64,000 bases of DNA from a virus. The notes below the pieces were generated by a model that saw only the letters and a list, made by a program, of their open reading frames with translations, did no database searches and had not been told where the DNA came from. The position numbers were made by a program, and so were the translations under genes. How positions within the stretch are numbered: the stretch's first letter is position 1; every line of letters starts with the position of its first letter. Of this stretch, positions 58,184 to 63,980 are shown piece by piece. The stretch covers positions 285,370 through 349,369 of the IMG/VR virus record IMGVR_UViG_3300034104_005687. The stretch is one strand, 5' to 3'.

Positions 58184-58884
58184 GCGACACAATTACCATA
58201 GTGGTACCCTGTAAGAATGAGGAGAACTATATTGCACATTTATTAATGCACCTACGCCAGCAGTCAATAGGTCGTACTAGAATTATCATTGCCGACTGTT
58301 CAACAGACCGCACTCGAGAAGTTATAGAAATAATGAAAGGTGAATTGAATGTTGAAATCATTGAGGGCGGGCCTGTTTCTACTGCCAAGAACCGTGGAGC
58401 ACAACTGGTCACCACTCCCTACATCTTGTTCGTTGACGCTGATGTACGTTTCTTCAAAGACACAGTCATCCGTGATGCTGTTGACCTAATAGAGTCTAAA
58501 AACCTAGATCTTATCGGCCTGAATATCAAATGCTATGACAAGGACCTACGAGCAAAGATTGGATTCACTGCATTTAATTTAATCAATCATGCATTAAAAT
58601 ACTTTTCGCCATTTGCTGTAGGAGCGTTCATGCTGACCCGCAGAGATCGTTTTGAAGAGTATGGCGGCTTTCCTGAACAATTTTCCACCAGCGAAGACTT
58701 CTTCTTGTCAAGAAAGTACAATCCTCGAAAGTTCAAAATTGTAAAACATTACTTTGGACAGGATAGTCGTAGATTTAAGAAGATGGGTTATTTTGGGATG
58801 GGCAAATACCTAATAAAGAACTTTGTTAATCGCAACAACCAGGCATATTGGAACCGTTTGGACGGATCCAAATACTGGTCATAA
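58165..58884 (+). CDS. Family 2 glycosyltransferase
   Basis: The 239-residue protein begins TITIVVPCKNEENYIAHLLM, a typical GT2 start. RIIIADCSTDRTREV and ILFVDADVRFF provide the donor and DxD metal sites, and GGFPEQFSTSEDFFLSRKY the ED acceptor motif. It follows the Pho-controlled PlcP-like gene. In PlcP systems a glycosyltransferase (Agt) converts the released diacylglycerol to glycolipid, and this protein could fill that role. That function is inference. Confidence 0.8.
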   Translation: MQETTLSDTITIVVPCKNEENYIAHLLMHLRQQSIGRTRIIIADCSTDRTREVIEIMKGELNVEIIEGGPVSTAKNRGAQLVTTPYILFVDADVRFFKDTVIRDAVDLIESKNLDLIGLNIKCYDKDLRAKIGFTAFNLINHALKYFSPFAVGAFMLTRRDRFEEYGGFPEQFSTSEDFFLSRKYNPRKFKIVKHYFGQDSRRFKKMGYFGMGKYLIKNFVNRNNQAYWNRLDGSKYWS

Positions 58885-58886
58885 TT

Positions 58887-58920
58887 TTGTAACAAAATTG
58901 TAATATTATTCTACTTAAAT
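58887..58920 (+). promoter_or_regulatory. Pho box promoter upstream of pstS
   Basis: TTGTAAC-AAAA-TTGTAAT (58887-58904), then 10 bp and TTAAAT (58915-58920). Half-site spacing (11 bp), gap and -10 are the same as at 57223. AAGGAG (58935-58940) precedes the GTG start. Confidence 0.8.
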
Positions 58921-58946
58921 AATTTTGTCACAACAAGGAGAACCCA

Positions 58947-59951
58947 GTGAACAAACTACTAGCAATTTTATTAGCCGCAGTAACGGTGTCAGCACAAGCT
59001 GCAGACATCACAGGCGCAGGCGCCACTTTCCCGTTCCCAATCTATGCCAAGTGGGCTGAAGCCTACAAGAAAGAAACAGGCATTGGGCTCAACTATCAAT
59101 CAATTGGATCATCGGGCGGCATTAGACAAATCAATTCCAGGACTGTGACGTTTGGCGCAACAGACGCACCTGTTAAGGGCGAAGATCTTGACAAGAATGG
59201 TCAAGTGCAGTTTCCGGCCATCATTGGTGGTACTGTGCCTATTGTTAACTTAGATGGTTTCAAGCCAGGCGAACTACGCATCACAGGACCTGTTATGGCT
59301 GAAGTGTTCATGGGCAACATCTCTAAATGGAATGACCCTAAACTAACAGCATTGAATCCAGGTAAGAATTTACCTAACGAACCAATCACAGTGGTTCACC
59401 GCGCTGATGGTTCAGGCACAACATTCAACTGGACTGACTATCTAAGCACAGTCAGCAAAGAGTTCAATGATAAAGTAGGAAAAGGTGCCGCAGTTAAATG
59501 GCCGGCTGCCACTTCAATTGGTGGCAAAGGCAATGAAGGTGTTGCTGCCAACGTCAACAGAGTTAAGGGCAGTATTGGTTATGTAGAGTATGCTTATGTT
59601 AAGAAAAACAACATGACGTTCCTACAACTACAAAACAAGTCAGGAAAGTATGTTAGCCCAGATGACTTAACATTTGCCGCAGCCGCAGATGGCGCCGATT
59701 GGTTCTCAGTACCTGGCATGGGATTAAGCATTGTTGATCAACGTAATCCTAATGCTTGGCCAGTGAGTTCAGCCAGTTTCATCATCATGTACAAGACTCC
59801 TGCTAACAAAGCCAATAGCGATGAAGTGTTAAAGTTCTTTGACTGGGCATTCAAGAACGGCAAGAAAGATGCTGTAGATTTAGACTACGTGCCATTGCCT
59901 GATGCTCTAACAAAGCAGATCCGTGAACGTGTTTGGACTCAGATCAAGTAA
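58947..59951 (+). CDS. pstS: Phosphate ABC transporter substrate-binding protein PstS
   Basis: The 334-residue protein starts at GTG, with signal peptide NKLLAILLAAVTVSAQA. GAGATFPFPIYAKW, YQSIGSSGGIRQI and FGATDAPV are PstS phosphate-binding hallmarks, and HRADGSGTTFNW completes the site. It binds phosphate in the periplasm for the host PstCAB transporter. Phage pstS genes controlled by host PhoB are known in cyanophages; here the Pho box is visible. No pstC/A/B genes are in the window. Confidence 0.95.
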   Translation: MNKLLAILLAAVTVSAQAADITGAGATFPFPIYAKWAEAYKKETGIGLNYQSIGSSGGIRQINSRTVTFGATDAPVKGEDLDKNGQVQFPAIIGGTVPIVNLDGFKPGELRITGPVMAEVFMGNISKWNDPKLTALNPGKNLPNEPITVVHRADGSGTTFNWTDYLSTVSKEFNDKVGKGAAVKWPAATSIGGKGNEGVAANVNRVKGSIGYVEYAYVKKNNMTFLQLQNKSGKYVSPDDLTFAAAADGADWFSVPGMGLSIVDQRNPNAWPVSSASFIIMYKTPANKANSDEVLKFFDWAFKNGKKDAVDLDYVPLPDALTKQIRERVWTQIK

Positions 59952-59997
59952 ATCGACCACAACGATAGAGTGGCGCTGGAACTCGTAACCAGCATGC

Positions 59998-60023
59998 AAA
60001 AAGGCTACTTTGATAGCCTTTTT
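59998..60023 (+). terminator. Rho-independent terminator after pstS
   Basis: AAAAAGGCTA pairs with TAGCCTTTTT across CTTTGA. Confidence 0.88.
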
Positions 60024-60025
60024 CT

Positions 60026-60054
60026 TTGACTTTTTTGTTGCAGGCATATATAAT
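60026..60054 (+). promoter_or_regulatory. Sigma-70 promoter, start codon at the predicted transcript start
   Basis: TTGACT (60026-60031), 17 bp, TATAAT (60049-60054). An ATG lies at 60060. Confidence 0.8.
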
Positions 60055-60059
60055 GCACT

Positions 60060-60158
60060 ATGATGACAGCAATCGCATTCACCGTGAAAAACATACCGGC
60101 CATTTGTGAGCAGGCCTATGAGCATGATTACCCGCGAGGTCTTTGTCGTTGTAGTTAA
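60060..60158 (+). CDS. Possible leader peptide
   Basis: A 32-residue frame would be translated from a leaderless message. It overlaps the 5' half of a long RNA stem (GGTCTTTG at about 60138) that competes with the terminator downstream. The peptide has three cysteines at its end (GLCRCS and ICEQ). It may be a regulatory leader rather than a functional protein. Confidence 0.35.
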   Translation: MMTAIAFTVKNIPAICEQAYEHDYPRGLCRCS

Positions 60159-60181
60159 CAAAAGTACTACATTCTGCAAAG

Positions 60182-60206
60182 ACCCGCACACTAGGCGGGT
60201 TTTTTT
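60182..60206 (+). terminator. Rho-independent terminator with possible attenuator
   Basis: ACCCGC pairs with GCGGGT, followed by seven T. CAAAGACC, partly inside the terminator stem, can instead pair with GGTCTTTG about 45 bases upstream, giving two exclusive folds. Confidence 0.75.
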
Positions 60207-60213
60207 ATGGCGG

Positions 60214-60242
60214 TAGACACAATATTCACAATTTGCTACAAT
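60214..60242 (+). promoter_or_regulatory. Sigma-70-like promoter before the non-coding stretch
   Basis: TAGACA (60214-60219), 17 bp, TACAAT (60237-60242). Confidence 0.55.
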
Positions 60243-60704
60243 AGAAACAAGTTAGGAAATACAGCAAAGTTTGCAAAGACCCTACAAATTGAAGGGCTTT
60301 TGCAAAACAAGTTGACCAGTAAAACACAAGATGTTATACTAGAGACTAGTTAGGAAATAGTAGATCGAGACTGTTTTCAAAGTTCGTTAAAAAATTCAAG
60401 TTTGTATAGTGTACTCGGGCTTGCTCGGGCACTATATGTAAACACATTAAGGTTACCTACACTGTTAGGGGTGAACGAAAAGGCGTTGAAGAAGTACTTC
60501 GGTACACGGCCTTGATACCCATGAAGCAGGAAGCCCGAAATAGATACCTGAGCCTATACCAAAGGCAACGAGCGGTTGAAATAGGGAACAACTTCTGGGA
60601 ATGCGACAGGCTAAACAGTAGGCTGTAATGAGAAAAAATGTAAACTAACAGGTGGTGCTGAGTTTATATCCTCCCTTAATGTTTTTTCATATAGTGATTT
60701 TTTT
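60243..60704 (+). ncRNA. Candidate large structured non-coding RNA region
   Basis: No protein frame is credible across 460 bases between promoters and the first array tRNA. TTGCAAAGACCC can pair with GGGCTTTTGCAA, and AGTACTTCGGTAC forms a tetraloop hairpin. GTGTACTCGGGC and GCTCGGGCACTATA suggest further pairing. Position beside a phage tRNA array resembles large ornate RNAs such as GOLLD or ROOL, but I cannot match a family by eye. Confidence 0.45.
60312..60340 (+). promoter_or_regulatory. Sigma-70 promoter inside the non-coding stretch
   Basis: TTGACC (60312-60317), 17 bp, TATACT (60335-60340). It could start the structured RNA or the tRNA array. Confidence 0.7.
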
Positions 60705-60780
60705 GGTCTTAAAGTGTTCATGGACGCACGATGGCTTGTCACGCCATAAGAGTGGGGATCGTTACCCCCTAAGACCGCCA
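60705..60780 (+). tRNA. tRNA-Asp (GTC)
   Basis: Acceptor GGTCTTA pairs with TAAGACC. The stem ATGGC/GCCAT frames loop TTGTCAC. The T loop is atypical (ATCGTTA) and one T-stem pair is mismatched. CCA is encoded. Confidence 0.75.
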
Positions 60781-60786
60781 AGTTTT

Positions 60787-60851
60787 GAGAGCCACATCGC
60801 CCTGATACTTCCCTCGGTAACGAGGCACTAGGTCTTGCAACCGTGGCTCTC
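60787..60851 (+). other. Long-range hairpin between tRNA genes
   Basis: GAGAGCCAC pairs with GTGGCTCTC (9 bp) around an inner CCTCGGTAACGAGG hairpin, followed by CTCTTTTT. It could be a terminator or processing signal. Confidence 0.5.
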
Positions 60852-60859
60852 CTCTTTTT

Positions 60860-60934
60860 GCTGGGTTCGTCTATCGGTTAGGACACAAGCCTTTCACGTT
60901 TGTAAGACGGGTTCGATTCCCGTACCCAGTACCA
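60860..60934 (+). tRNA. tRNA-Glu (TTC)
   Basis: Acceptor GCTGGGT pairs with ACCCAGT. The loop CTTTCAC carries TTC at 60893-60895. CCA is encoded. Confidence 0.9.
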
Positions 60935-60938
60935 TTTT

Positions 60939-61024
60939 GGAGATGTAGGAAAATTGGTAACCCCAGTGGACTGTAAATCCGCCGCCTTACGGCACTACTG
61001 GTTCGACTCCAGTCGTCTCCACCA
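60939..61024 (+). tRNA. tRNA-Tyr (GTA)
   Basis: Acceptor GGAGATG pairs with CGTCTCC. The loop CTGTAAA carries GTA, and a long variable arm suits tRNA-Tyr. CCA is encoded. Confidence 0.92.
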
Positions 61025-61392
61025 ATGAACGTTCCGGGTGTCTCCGGATAGTGTGACCCACACGATGAGAAGTTGAGTGACATCAACGGGTGGTAGTCTT
61101 TGAACCCAAAGGCCGCTGGCAATGCGAGAACGGTCCCTGTCGGGAAGCGGGTGGAAGGTACGTGTGATGGGTACGATAGCGTCGTATCTTGATGTACTAC
61201 AATTACCGCCGGGGGATGCAGAGCATTTTTGTTTTTATAGTCAAGCATCGATACAGGTATCGTGACAGGACGCTGTCACTATTCGGGCCTAACTGTGCGA
61301 GGAACAGGTCCTGACATAACTGCTATTCGCTTGTCAGTGTTAGCTACATTGTTGACAAATCGGCATCTCTCGGTGCTTGACTATAAAAATAT
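61025..61392 (+). other. 368-bp non-coding, hairpin-rich stretch
   Basis: No protein is credible. Clear hairpins include GTGTGACCCACAC, CTTTGAACCCAAAG, GATACAGGTATC and GTGACAGGACGCTGTCAC. The density of perfect stems suggests a structured RNA or several small ones. No family is recognised. Confidence 0.45.
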
Positions 61393-61470
61393 GTAGGGGT
61401 GGCAGAGTGGTCAAATGCAACGGATTGCAAATCCGTAAAGCCGTGAGTTCAAATCTCACTCCCTACTCCA
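61393..61470 (+). tRNA. tRNA-Cys (GCA)
   Basis: Acceptor GTAGGGG pairs with TCCCTAC. The loop TTGCAAA carries GCA at 61427-61429. CCA is encoded. Confidence 0.88.
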
Positions 61471-61557
61471 TTGATAAACACATTCACAGATCCGCCCTGT
61501 TACCTAGGGAGTCAGCGAGTAACCGCTTATGGACTGTTCAAGAGTGTGTTTTTCAAT
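61471..61557 (+). repeat. Inter-tRNA element with AAACACATT/GTGTGTTT terminal stem (copy 1)
   Basis: TTGATAAACACA near the start pairs with TGTGTTTTTCAA at the end, enclosing a GC-rich core. A similar closing stem occurs at 63393-63474 and in part at 62150. Confidence 0.45.
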
Positions 61558-61649
61558 GGGAGTGAGACTTGGTAGTCAGAGAGGTCTTATATACCTTTTA
61601 GCGCCAGATTAGCGTTCTTGAGAGAGTTCGATCCTCTCCACTCCTACCA
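61558..61649 (+). tRNA. tRNA-like gene with TAT anticodon and long variable arm
   Basis: Acceptor GGGAGTG pairs with CACTCCT and CCA is encoded. GAGGT-CTTATAT-ACCTT gives anticodon TAT (61588-61590, Ile ATA codons). An extra arm AGCGC-CAGATTA-GCGTT follows, making 92 bases. The long arm is unexpected for isoleucine. The D arm is also unusual. An alternative reading uses the second hairpin as the anticodon arm (GAT), but it lacks U33. Confidence 0.5.
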
Positions 61650-61659
61650 TAAATAATGG

Positions 61660-61735
61660 CGCAGTGTGTTAGAAGCGGTATCTGGCAAGGCTCATAACCT
61701 TGAGGTCGGGGGTTCGATTCCCTCCACTGCAACCA
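61660..61735 (+). tRNA. tRNA-Met (CAT), initiator-like
   Basis: Acceptor CGCAGTG faces CACTGCA, leaving a C1-A72 mismatch, the hallmark of initiator tRNA. The anticodon stem CAAGG/CCTTG frames CTCATAA. It lacks the full three G-C pairs of canonical initiators. CCA is encoded. Confidence 0.8.
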
Positions 61736-61744
61736 ATTTGAGTC

Positions 61745-61793
61745 GTGTGATATAAATATCACACAAGAGCTTCTTGAGGTCAACCTCAAGAAG
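61745..61793 (+). other. Two perfect hairpins in tandem
   Basis: GTGTGATAT/ATATCACAC (61745-61764) is followed by CTTCTTGAGG/CCTCAAGAAG (61770-61793, loop TCAA). There is no T run, so these may be processing sites or RNA stabilisers rather than terminators. Confidence 0.6.
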
Positions 61794-61815
61794 TAAATAA
61801 AGTACAATAGGACTT

Positions 61816-61956
61816 ATGATGCAAACAATCATTCATTCACAGTTAAAATCCGCAATGTGCCCCCAGACACTGGTCTGGTCACGCGGCTTTACATCTGCGA
61901 ATAGTATTCCAGGGTCACCTGGGTCCTTTGAAGGCGAGAAGATTCTAAAAGTCTAA
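61816..61956 (+). CDS. Possible short protein between tRNA genes
   Basis: A 46-residue frame starts ATGATG, with AGGA eight bases upstream, and contains CPQTLVWSRGFTSANSIPGS. It is followed 20 bases later by a strong terminator. Its own transcription unit shape is suggestive, but the codons show no clear coding bias. Confidence 0.35.
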   Translation: MMQTIIHSQLKSAMCPQTLVWSRGFTSANSIPGSPGSFEGEKILKV

Positions 61957-61975
61957 CTCGCACAAATTCAAAAGG

Positions 61976-62006
61976 ACCCCGGGACTAAAAACCCCGGGGT
62001 TTTTCT
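61976..62006 (+). terminator. Strong Rho-independent terminator
   Basis: ACCCCGGG pairs with CCCGGGGT across a nine-base loop, followed by TTTTCTTTT. Confidence 0.88.
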
Positions 62007-62100
62007 TTTAGTGCAACGGCAACGCGAGCCGGCAACACTCTAAACTGCAAATGGGCGGCCTGTAGGATGGAGCACTTCTTCTAGTGTGAAAAATTACAGC

Positions 62101-62176
62101 GTATTAAAGCATTCTTTAAGAACAGGCAGCCTAAGTATTTTAGAGTGCTTTAATACACACATTCCTAAGAGTGTGT
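62101..62176 (+). repeat. Hairpin element before tRNA-Ala with ACACATT/AGTGTGT (partial copy)
   Basis: GTATTAAAGCA (62101-62111) pairs perfectly with TGCTTTAATAC (62146-62156). ACACATTCCTAAGAGTGTGT follows as a second hairpin that resembles the ends of the elements at 61471 and 63393. Confidence 0.5.
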
Positions 62177-62186
62177 TTGAAAATTT

Positions 62187-62261
62187 GGGCTGATAGTGAT
62201 AATGGGAGCACAGTGGCTTTGCAAGCCTCGGGTCGGGGTTCGATCCCCCGTCGGTCCACCA
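62187..62261 (+). tRNA. tRNA-Ala (TGC)
   Basis: Acceptor GGGCTGA pairs with TCGGTCC and includes the alanine identity pair G3-U70. The loop TTTGCAA carries TGC. One anticodon stem mismatch is present. CCA is encoded. Confidence 0.85.
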
Positions 62262-62266
62262 AATAG

Positions 62267-62340
62267 GTATCCATAGTGTAATGGCAGCATCGCGGTCTCC
62301 AAAACCGTCAGTCTAGGTTCGAGTCCTAGTGGGTACGCCA
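62267..62340 (+). tRNA. tRNA-Trp (CCA)
   Basis: Acceptor GTATCCA pairs with TGGGTAC. The loop CTCCAAA carries CCA. The 3' CCA is encoded. Confidence 0.9.
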
Positions 62341-62348
62341 AGTTTTGT

Positions 62349-62422
62349 TCGGGTATAGTGTAATGGTAACACCACAGACTTTGACTCTGTTATTCTAGGT
62401 TCGAGCCCTAGTACCCGTGCCA
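62349..62422 (+). tRNA. tRNA-Gln (TTG)
   Basis: Acceptor TCGGGTA faces TACCCGT, with an open first pair as common in tRNA-Gln. The loop CTTTGAC carries TTG. CCA is encoded. Confidence 0.88.
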
Positions 62423-62430
62423 GTTTCGTT

Positions 62431-62504
62431 GCTCGGTTAGTTAAATGGTATAACGGACGCTTGATAAGCGTTTATTACAAGTTCAATTCTTGTACTGAGC
62501 ACCA
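62431..62504 (+). tRNA. tRNA-Ile (GAT)
   Basis: Acceptor GCTCGGT pairs with ACTGAGC. The loop TTGATAA carries GAT. CCA is encoded. Confidence 0.9.
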
Positions 62505-62549
62505 ATTTTTGTAGGCGGTCACAGAGCCGTCTATAAGTAAAAAGTTCAT

Positions 62550-62639
62550 GGTGCGGTCCTATAATGGTATTAGAGCGGATTGCTAATCCGTCGCTCGGTG
62601 AAAGCCGGGTTCTGAGTTCGAGTCTCAGTCGCACCGCCA
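62550..62639 (+). tRNA. tRNA-Ser (GCT)
   Basis: Acceptor GGTGCGG pairs with TCGCACC. The loop TTGCTAA carries GCT, and the long variable arm suits serine. CCA is encoded. Confidence 0.92.
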
Positions 62640-62645
62640 GAATAT

Positions 62646-62721
62646 TCCCCAGTAGCACAGCGGTAGTTGCACTTGACTGTTAATCAAGGTGTCCGTGGTT
62701 CGATCCCACGCTGGGGAGCCA
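62646..62721 (+). tRNA. tRNA-Asn (GTT)
   Basis: Acceptor TCCCCAG pairs with CTGGGGA. The loop CTGTTAA carries GTT. CCA is encoded. Confidence 0.92.
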
Positions 62722-62726
62722 AGTTT

Positions 62727-62800
62727 GCCCTATTAGTATAATGGTATTACACCTGTTTTGTAATCAGGTTACGGCAGTTCGATTCTGTCATGGGGCACCA
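62727..62800 (+). tRNA. tRNA-Thr (TGT)
   Basis: Acceptor GCCCTAT pairs with ATGGGGC. The loop TTTGTAA carries TGT. CCA is encoded. Confidence 0.9.
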
Positions 62801-62807
62801 AAACAAC

Positions 62808-62881
62808 GCGGGATTAGTTTAATGGTCAAACGAAACCTTGCCAAGGTTTAGTCAGGAGTTCGATTCTCCTATCCCGCTCCA
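62808..62881 (+). tRNA. tRNA-Gly (GCC)
   Basis: Acceptor GCGGGAT pairs with ATCCCGC. The loop TTGCCAA carries GCC. CCA is encoded. Confidence 0.92.
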
Positions 62882-62885
62882 TCTT

Positions 62886-62959
62886 GCTCCTATAGTATAA
62901 TGGTAATACACGCCCTTGGTAAGGGCGAGCCGCAAGTTCAATTCTCGCTAGGAGCACCA
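62886..62959 (+). tRNA. tRNA-Thr (GGT)
   Basis: Acceptor GCTCCTA pairs with TAGGAGC. The loop TTGGTAA carries GGT. One T-stem mismatch is present. CCA is encoded. Confidence 0.87.
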
Positions 62960-63014
62960 TTTACAAGTCTACACTCTCCCTTGACGAGCTAGGTCCCTGG
63001 ACTTTTGTTTCACT

Positions 63015-63092
63015 GCGTCTCTAGTTCAACTGGATAGAACACCGGCCTACGAAGCCGTGAGGTTGGGGATTCGAATTCCTCGGGACGCACCA
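63015..63092 (+). tRNA. tRNA-Arg (ACG)
   Basis: Acceptor GCGTCTC pairs with GGGACGC. The loop CTACGAA carries ACG, expected to be edited to ICG. CCA is encoded. Confidence 0.9.
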
Positions 63093-63100
63093 AACAGCAG

Positions 63101-63129
63101 TTGACAACATTCTGTGATTGTTGTATAAT
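63101..63129 (+). promoter_or_regulatory. Perfect sigma-70 promoter inside the tRNA array
   Basis: TTGACA (63101-63106), 17 bp, TATAAT (63124-63129). The 110 bases up to the next tRNA contain a six-codon frame after AGAGGT and a stem TGTCATCC/GGATGGCA. Confidence 0.88.
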
Positions 63130-63239
63130 AATATTTTTGACACAAAGAGGTAATGACATGAAACGAGGTAAACTCTAGTGTCATCCTAGACCCCGTATGG
63201 TCCTGGATGGCACGATAAAGACAATTCTTTACGATCCAT

Positions 63240-63314
63240 CCCTTCGAGATGTTATGGTAGCATAGCGGACTCTTAATCCGACAAGCGTCAGTTCGACTCT
63301 GACCGGAGGGACCA
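63240..63314 (+). tRNA. tRNA-Lys (CTT)
   Basis: Acceptor CCCTTCG pairs with CGGAGGG. The loop CTCTTAA carries CTT. CCA is encoded. Confidence 0.87.
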
Positions 63315-63317
63315 TAT

Positions 63318-63392
63318 GGGGGTATAACTTAACGGCTAAAGTAGTAGGCTTTTAACCTATTAATCAGAGTTCGATTCTCTGTGCCCCTACCA
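63318..63392 (+). tRNA. tRNA-Lys (TTT)
   Basis: Acceptor GGGGGTA pairs with TGCCCCT. The loop CTTTTAA carries TTT. CCA is encoded. Confidence 0.9.
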
Positions 63393-63474
63393 TATAAAAA
63401 CACATTACAAGCGGTATCGCTTTTCGGCAAAGCCCGTGCCAAAGTAGTCAGTCTAGGATAGTGTGTTTCTATAT
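63393..63474 (+). repeat. Inter-tRNA element with AAACACATT/AGTGTGTTT terminal stem (copy 2)
   Basis: ATATAAAAACACA pairs with TGTGTTTCTATAT around an inner AAGCGGTATCGCTT hairpin. The closing stem resembles the element at 61471. Confidence 0.5.
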
Positions 63475-63549
63475 GGTGTCCATAGTTTAGTGGTAAAACC
63501 GCGGGTTGTGATTCCGCTATCACGAGTTCGATTCTCGTTGGATACCCCA
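63475..63549 (+). tRNA. tRNA-His (GTG)
   Basis: Acceptor GTGTCCA pairs with TGGATAC. The extra G at 63475 and discriminator C match the histidine identity pair. The loop TTGTGAT carries GTG. CCA is encoded. Confidence 0.9.
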
Positions 63550-63559
63550 AAATATTTTG

Positions 63560-63634
63560 GGTTGTATGACATAGACGGATGTGTACCGGCTTCATAAGCC
63601 GAGGAGGTTGGATCGATACCAACTACAACCACCA
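63560..63634 (+). tRNA. tRNA with CAT anticodon (Met or Ile2)
   Basis: Acceptor GGTTGTA pairs with TACAACC. The loop TTCATAA carries CAT and the T loop is ATCGATA. As the third CAT tRNA it may be the lysidine-modified isoleucine type. CCA is encoded. Confidence 0.8.
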
Positions 63635-63635
63635 A

Positions 63636-63710
63636 GGGCCTTTAGTTCAACGGATAGAATGCCATGCTTCGAACTTGGCGATGTGGGTTCGATTCCTGCA
63701 GGGCCCGCCA
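63636..63710 (+). tRNA. tRNA-Arg (TCG)
   Basis: Acceptor GGGCCTT pairs with AGGGCCC. The loop CTTCGAA carries TCG. One anticodon stem mismatch is present. CCA is encoded. Confidence 0.85.
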
Positions 63711-63711
63711 G

Positions 63712-63882
63712 TTAGATGTTTTCGATAAAATTCAATGCGTCTTCCATGTTGGTAAAATATCGCATGGTCAGGCGTTCGTTGTAAATATCGTTGACAAAGA
63801 TGTAGCACACAGATGCATCGTGGTTGACGGATAGGTGTATATGAGCCCATCCGTTGGCAGCAAAGAAGTCACGTTGTTGCAT
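63712..63882 (-). CDS. Small minus-strand protein inside the tRNA array
   Basis: The 56-residue frame from 63882 contains FFAANGWAHIHLSVNHDASV and a closing RYFTNMEDALNFIENI, which looks like a folded protein. It fills the only gap of this kind in the array. No ribosome binding site is seen. It faces against all nearby tRNA genes. Confidence 0.45.
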   Translation of the reverse strand: MQQRDFFAANGWAHIHLSVNHDASVCYIFVNDIYNERLTMRYFTNMEDALNFIENI

Positions 63883-63894
63883 CAAGTATTTATT

Positions 63895-63968
63895 GCGGGG
63901 TTCGTATAGTGGTAATACCTTAGCCTTCCAAGCTAAAGCGAGGGGTTCGATTCCCCTACCCCGCTCCA
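63895..63968 (+). tRNA. tRNA-Gly (TCC)
   Basis: Acceptor GCGGGGT pairs with ACCCCGC. The loop CTTCCAA carries TCC. CCA is encoded. Confidence 0.92.
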
Positions 63969-63980
63969 AAGGATTATAAC

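Noticed and set aside
47500-60023. Host chromosome segment or integrated prophage boundary
   Set aside because: Porin, PstS and TctC are host-like, but gene overlap style, promoters, tmRNA and tRNAs run on without a break, and no integrase or att repeat is seen. Assembly chimerism cannot be excluded from sequence alone.
61598-61807. Minus-strand frame reading like a protein across tRNA genes (also at 60871, 62437, 63329, 63453 and 63647)
   Set aside because: These frames are antisense to tRNA genes; phrases such as WRESNPRPQGYEP and RIELVI are typical translations of tRNA complements, not proteins.
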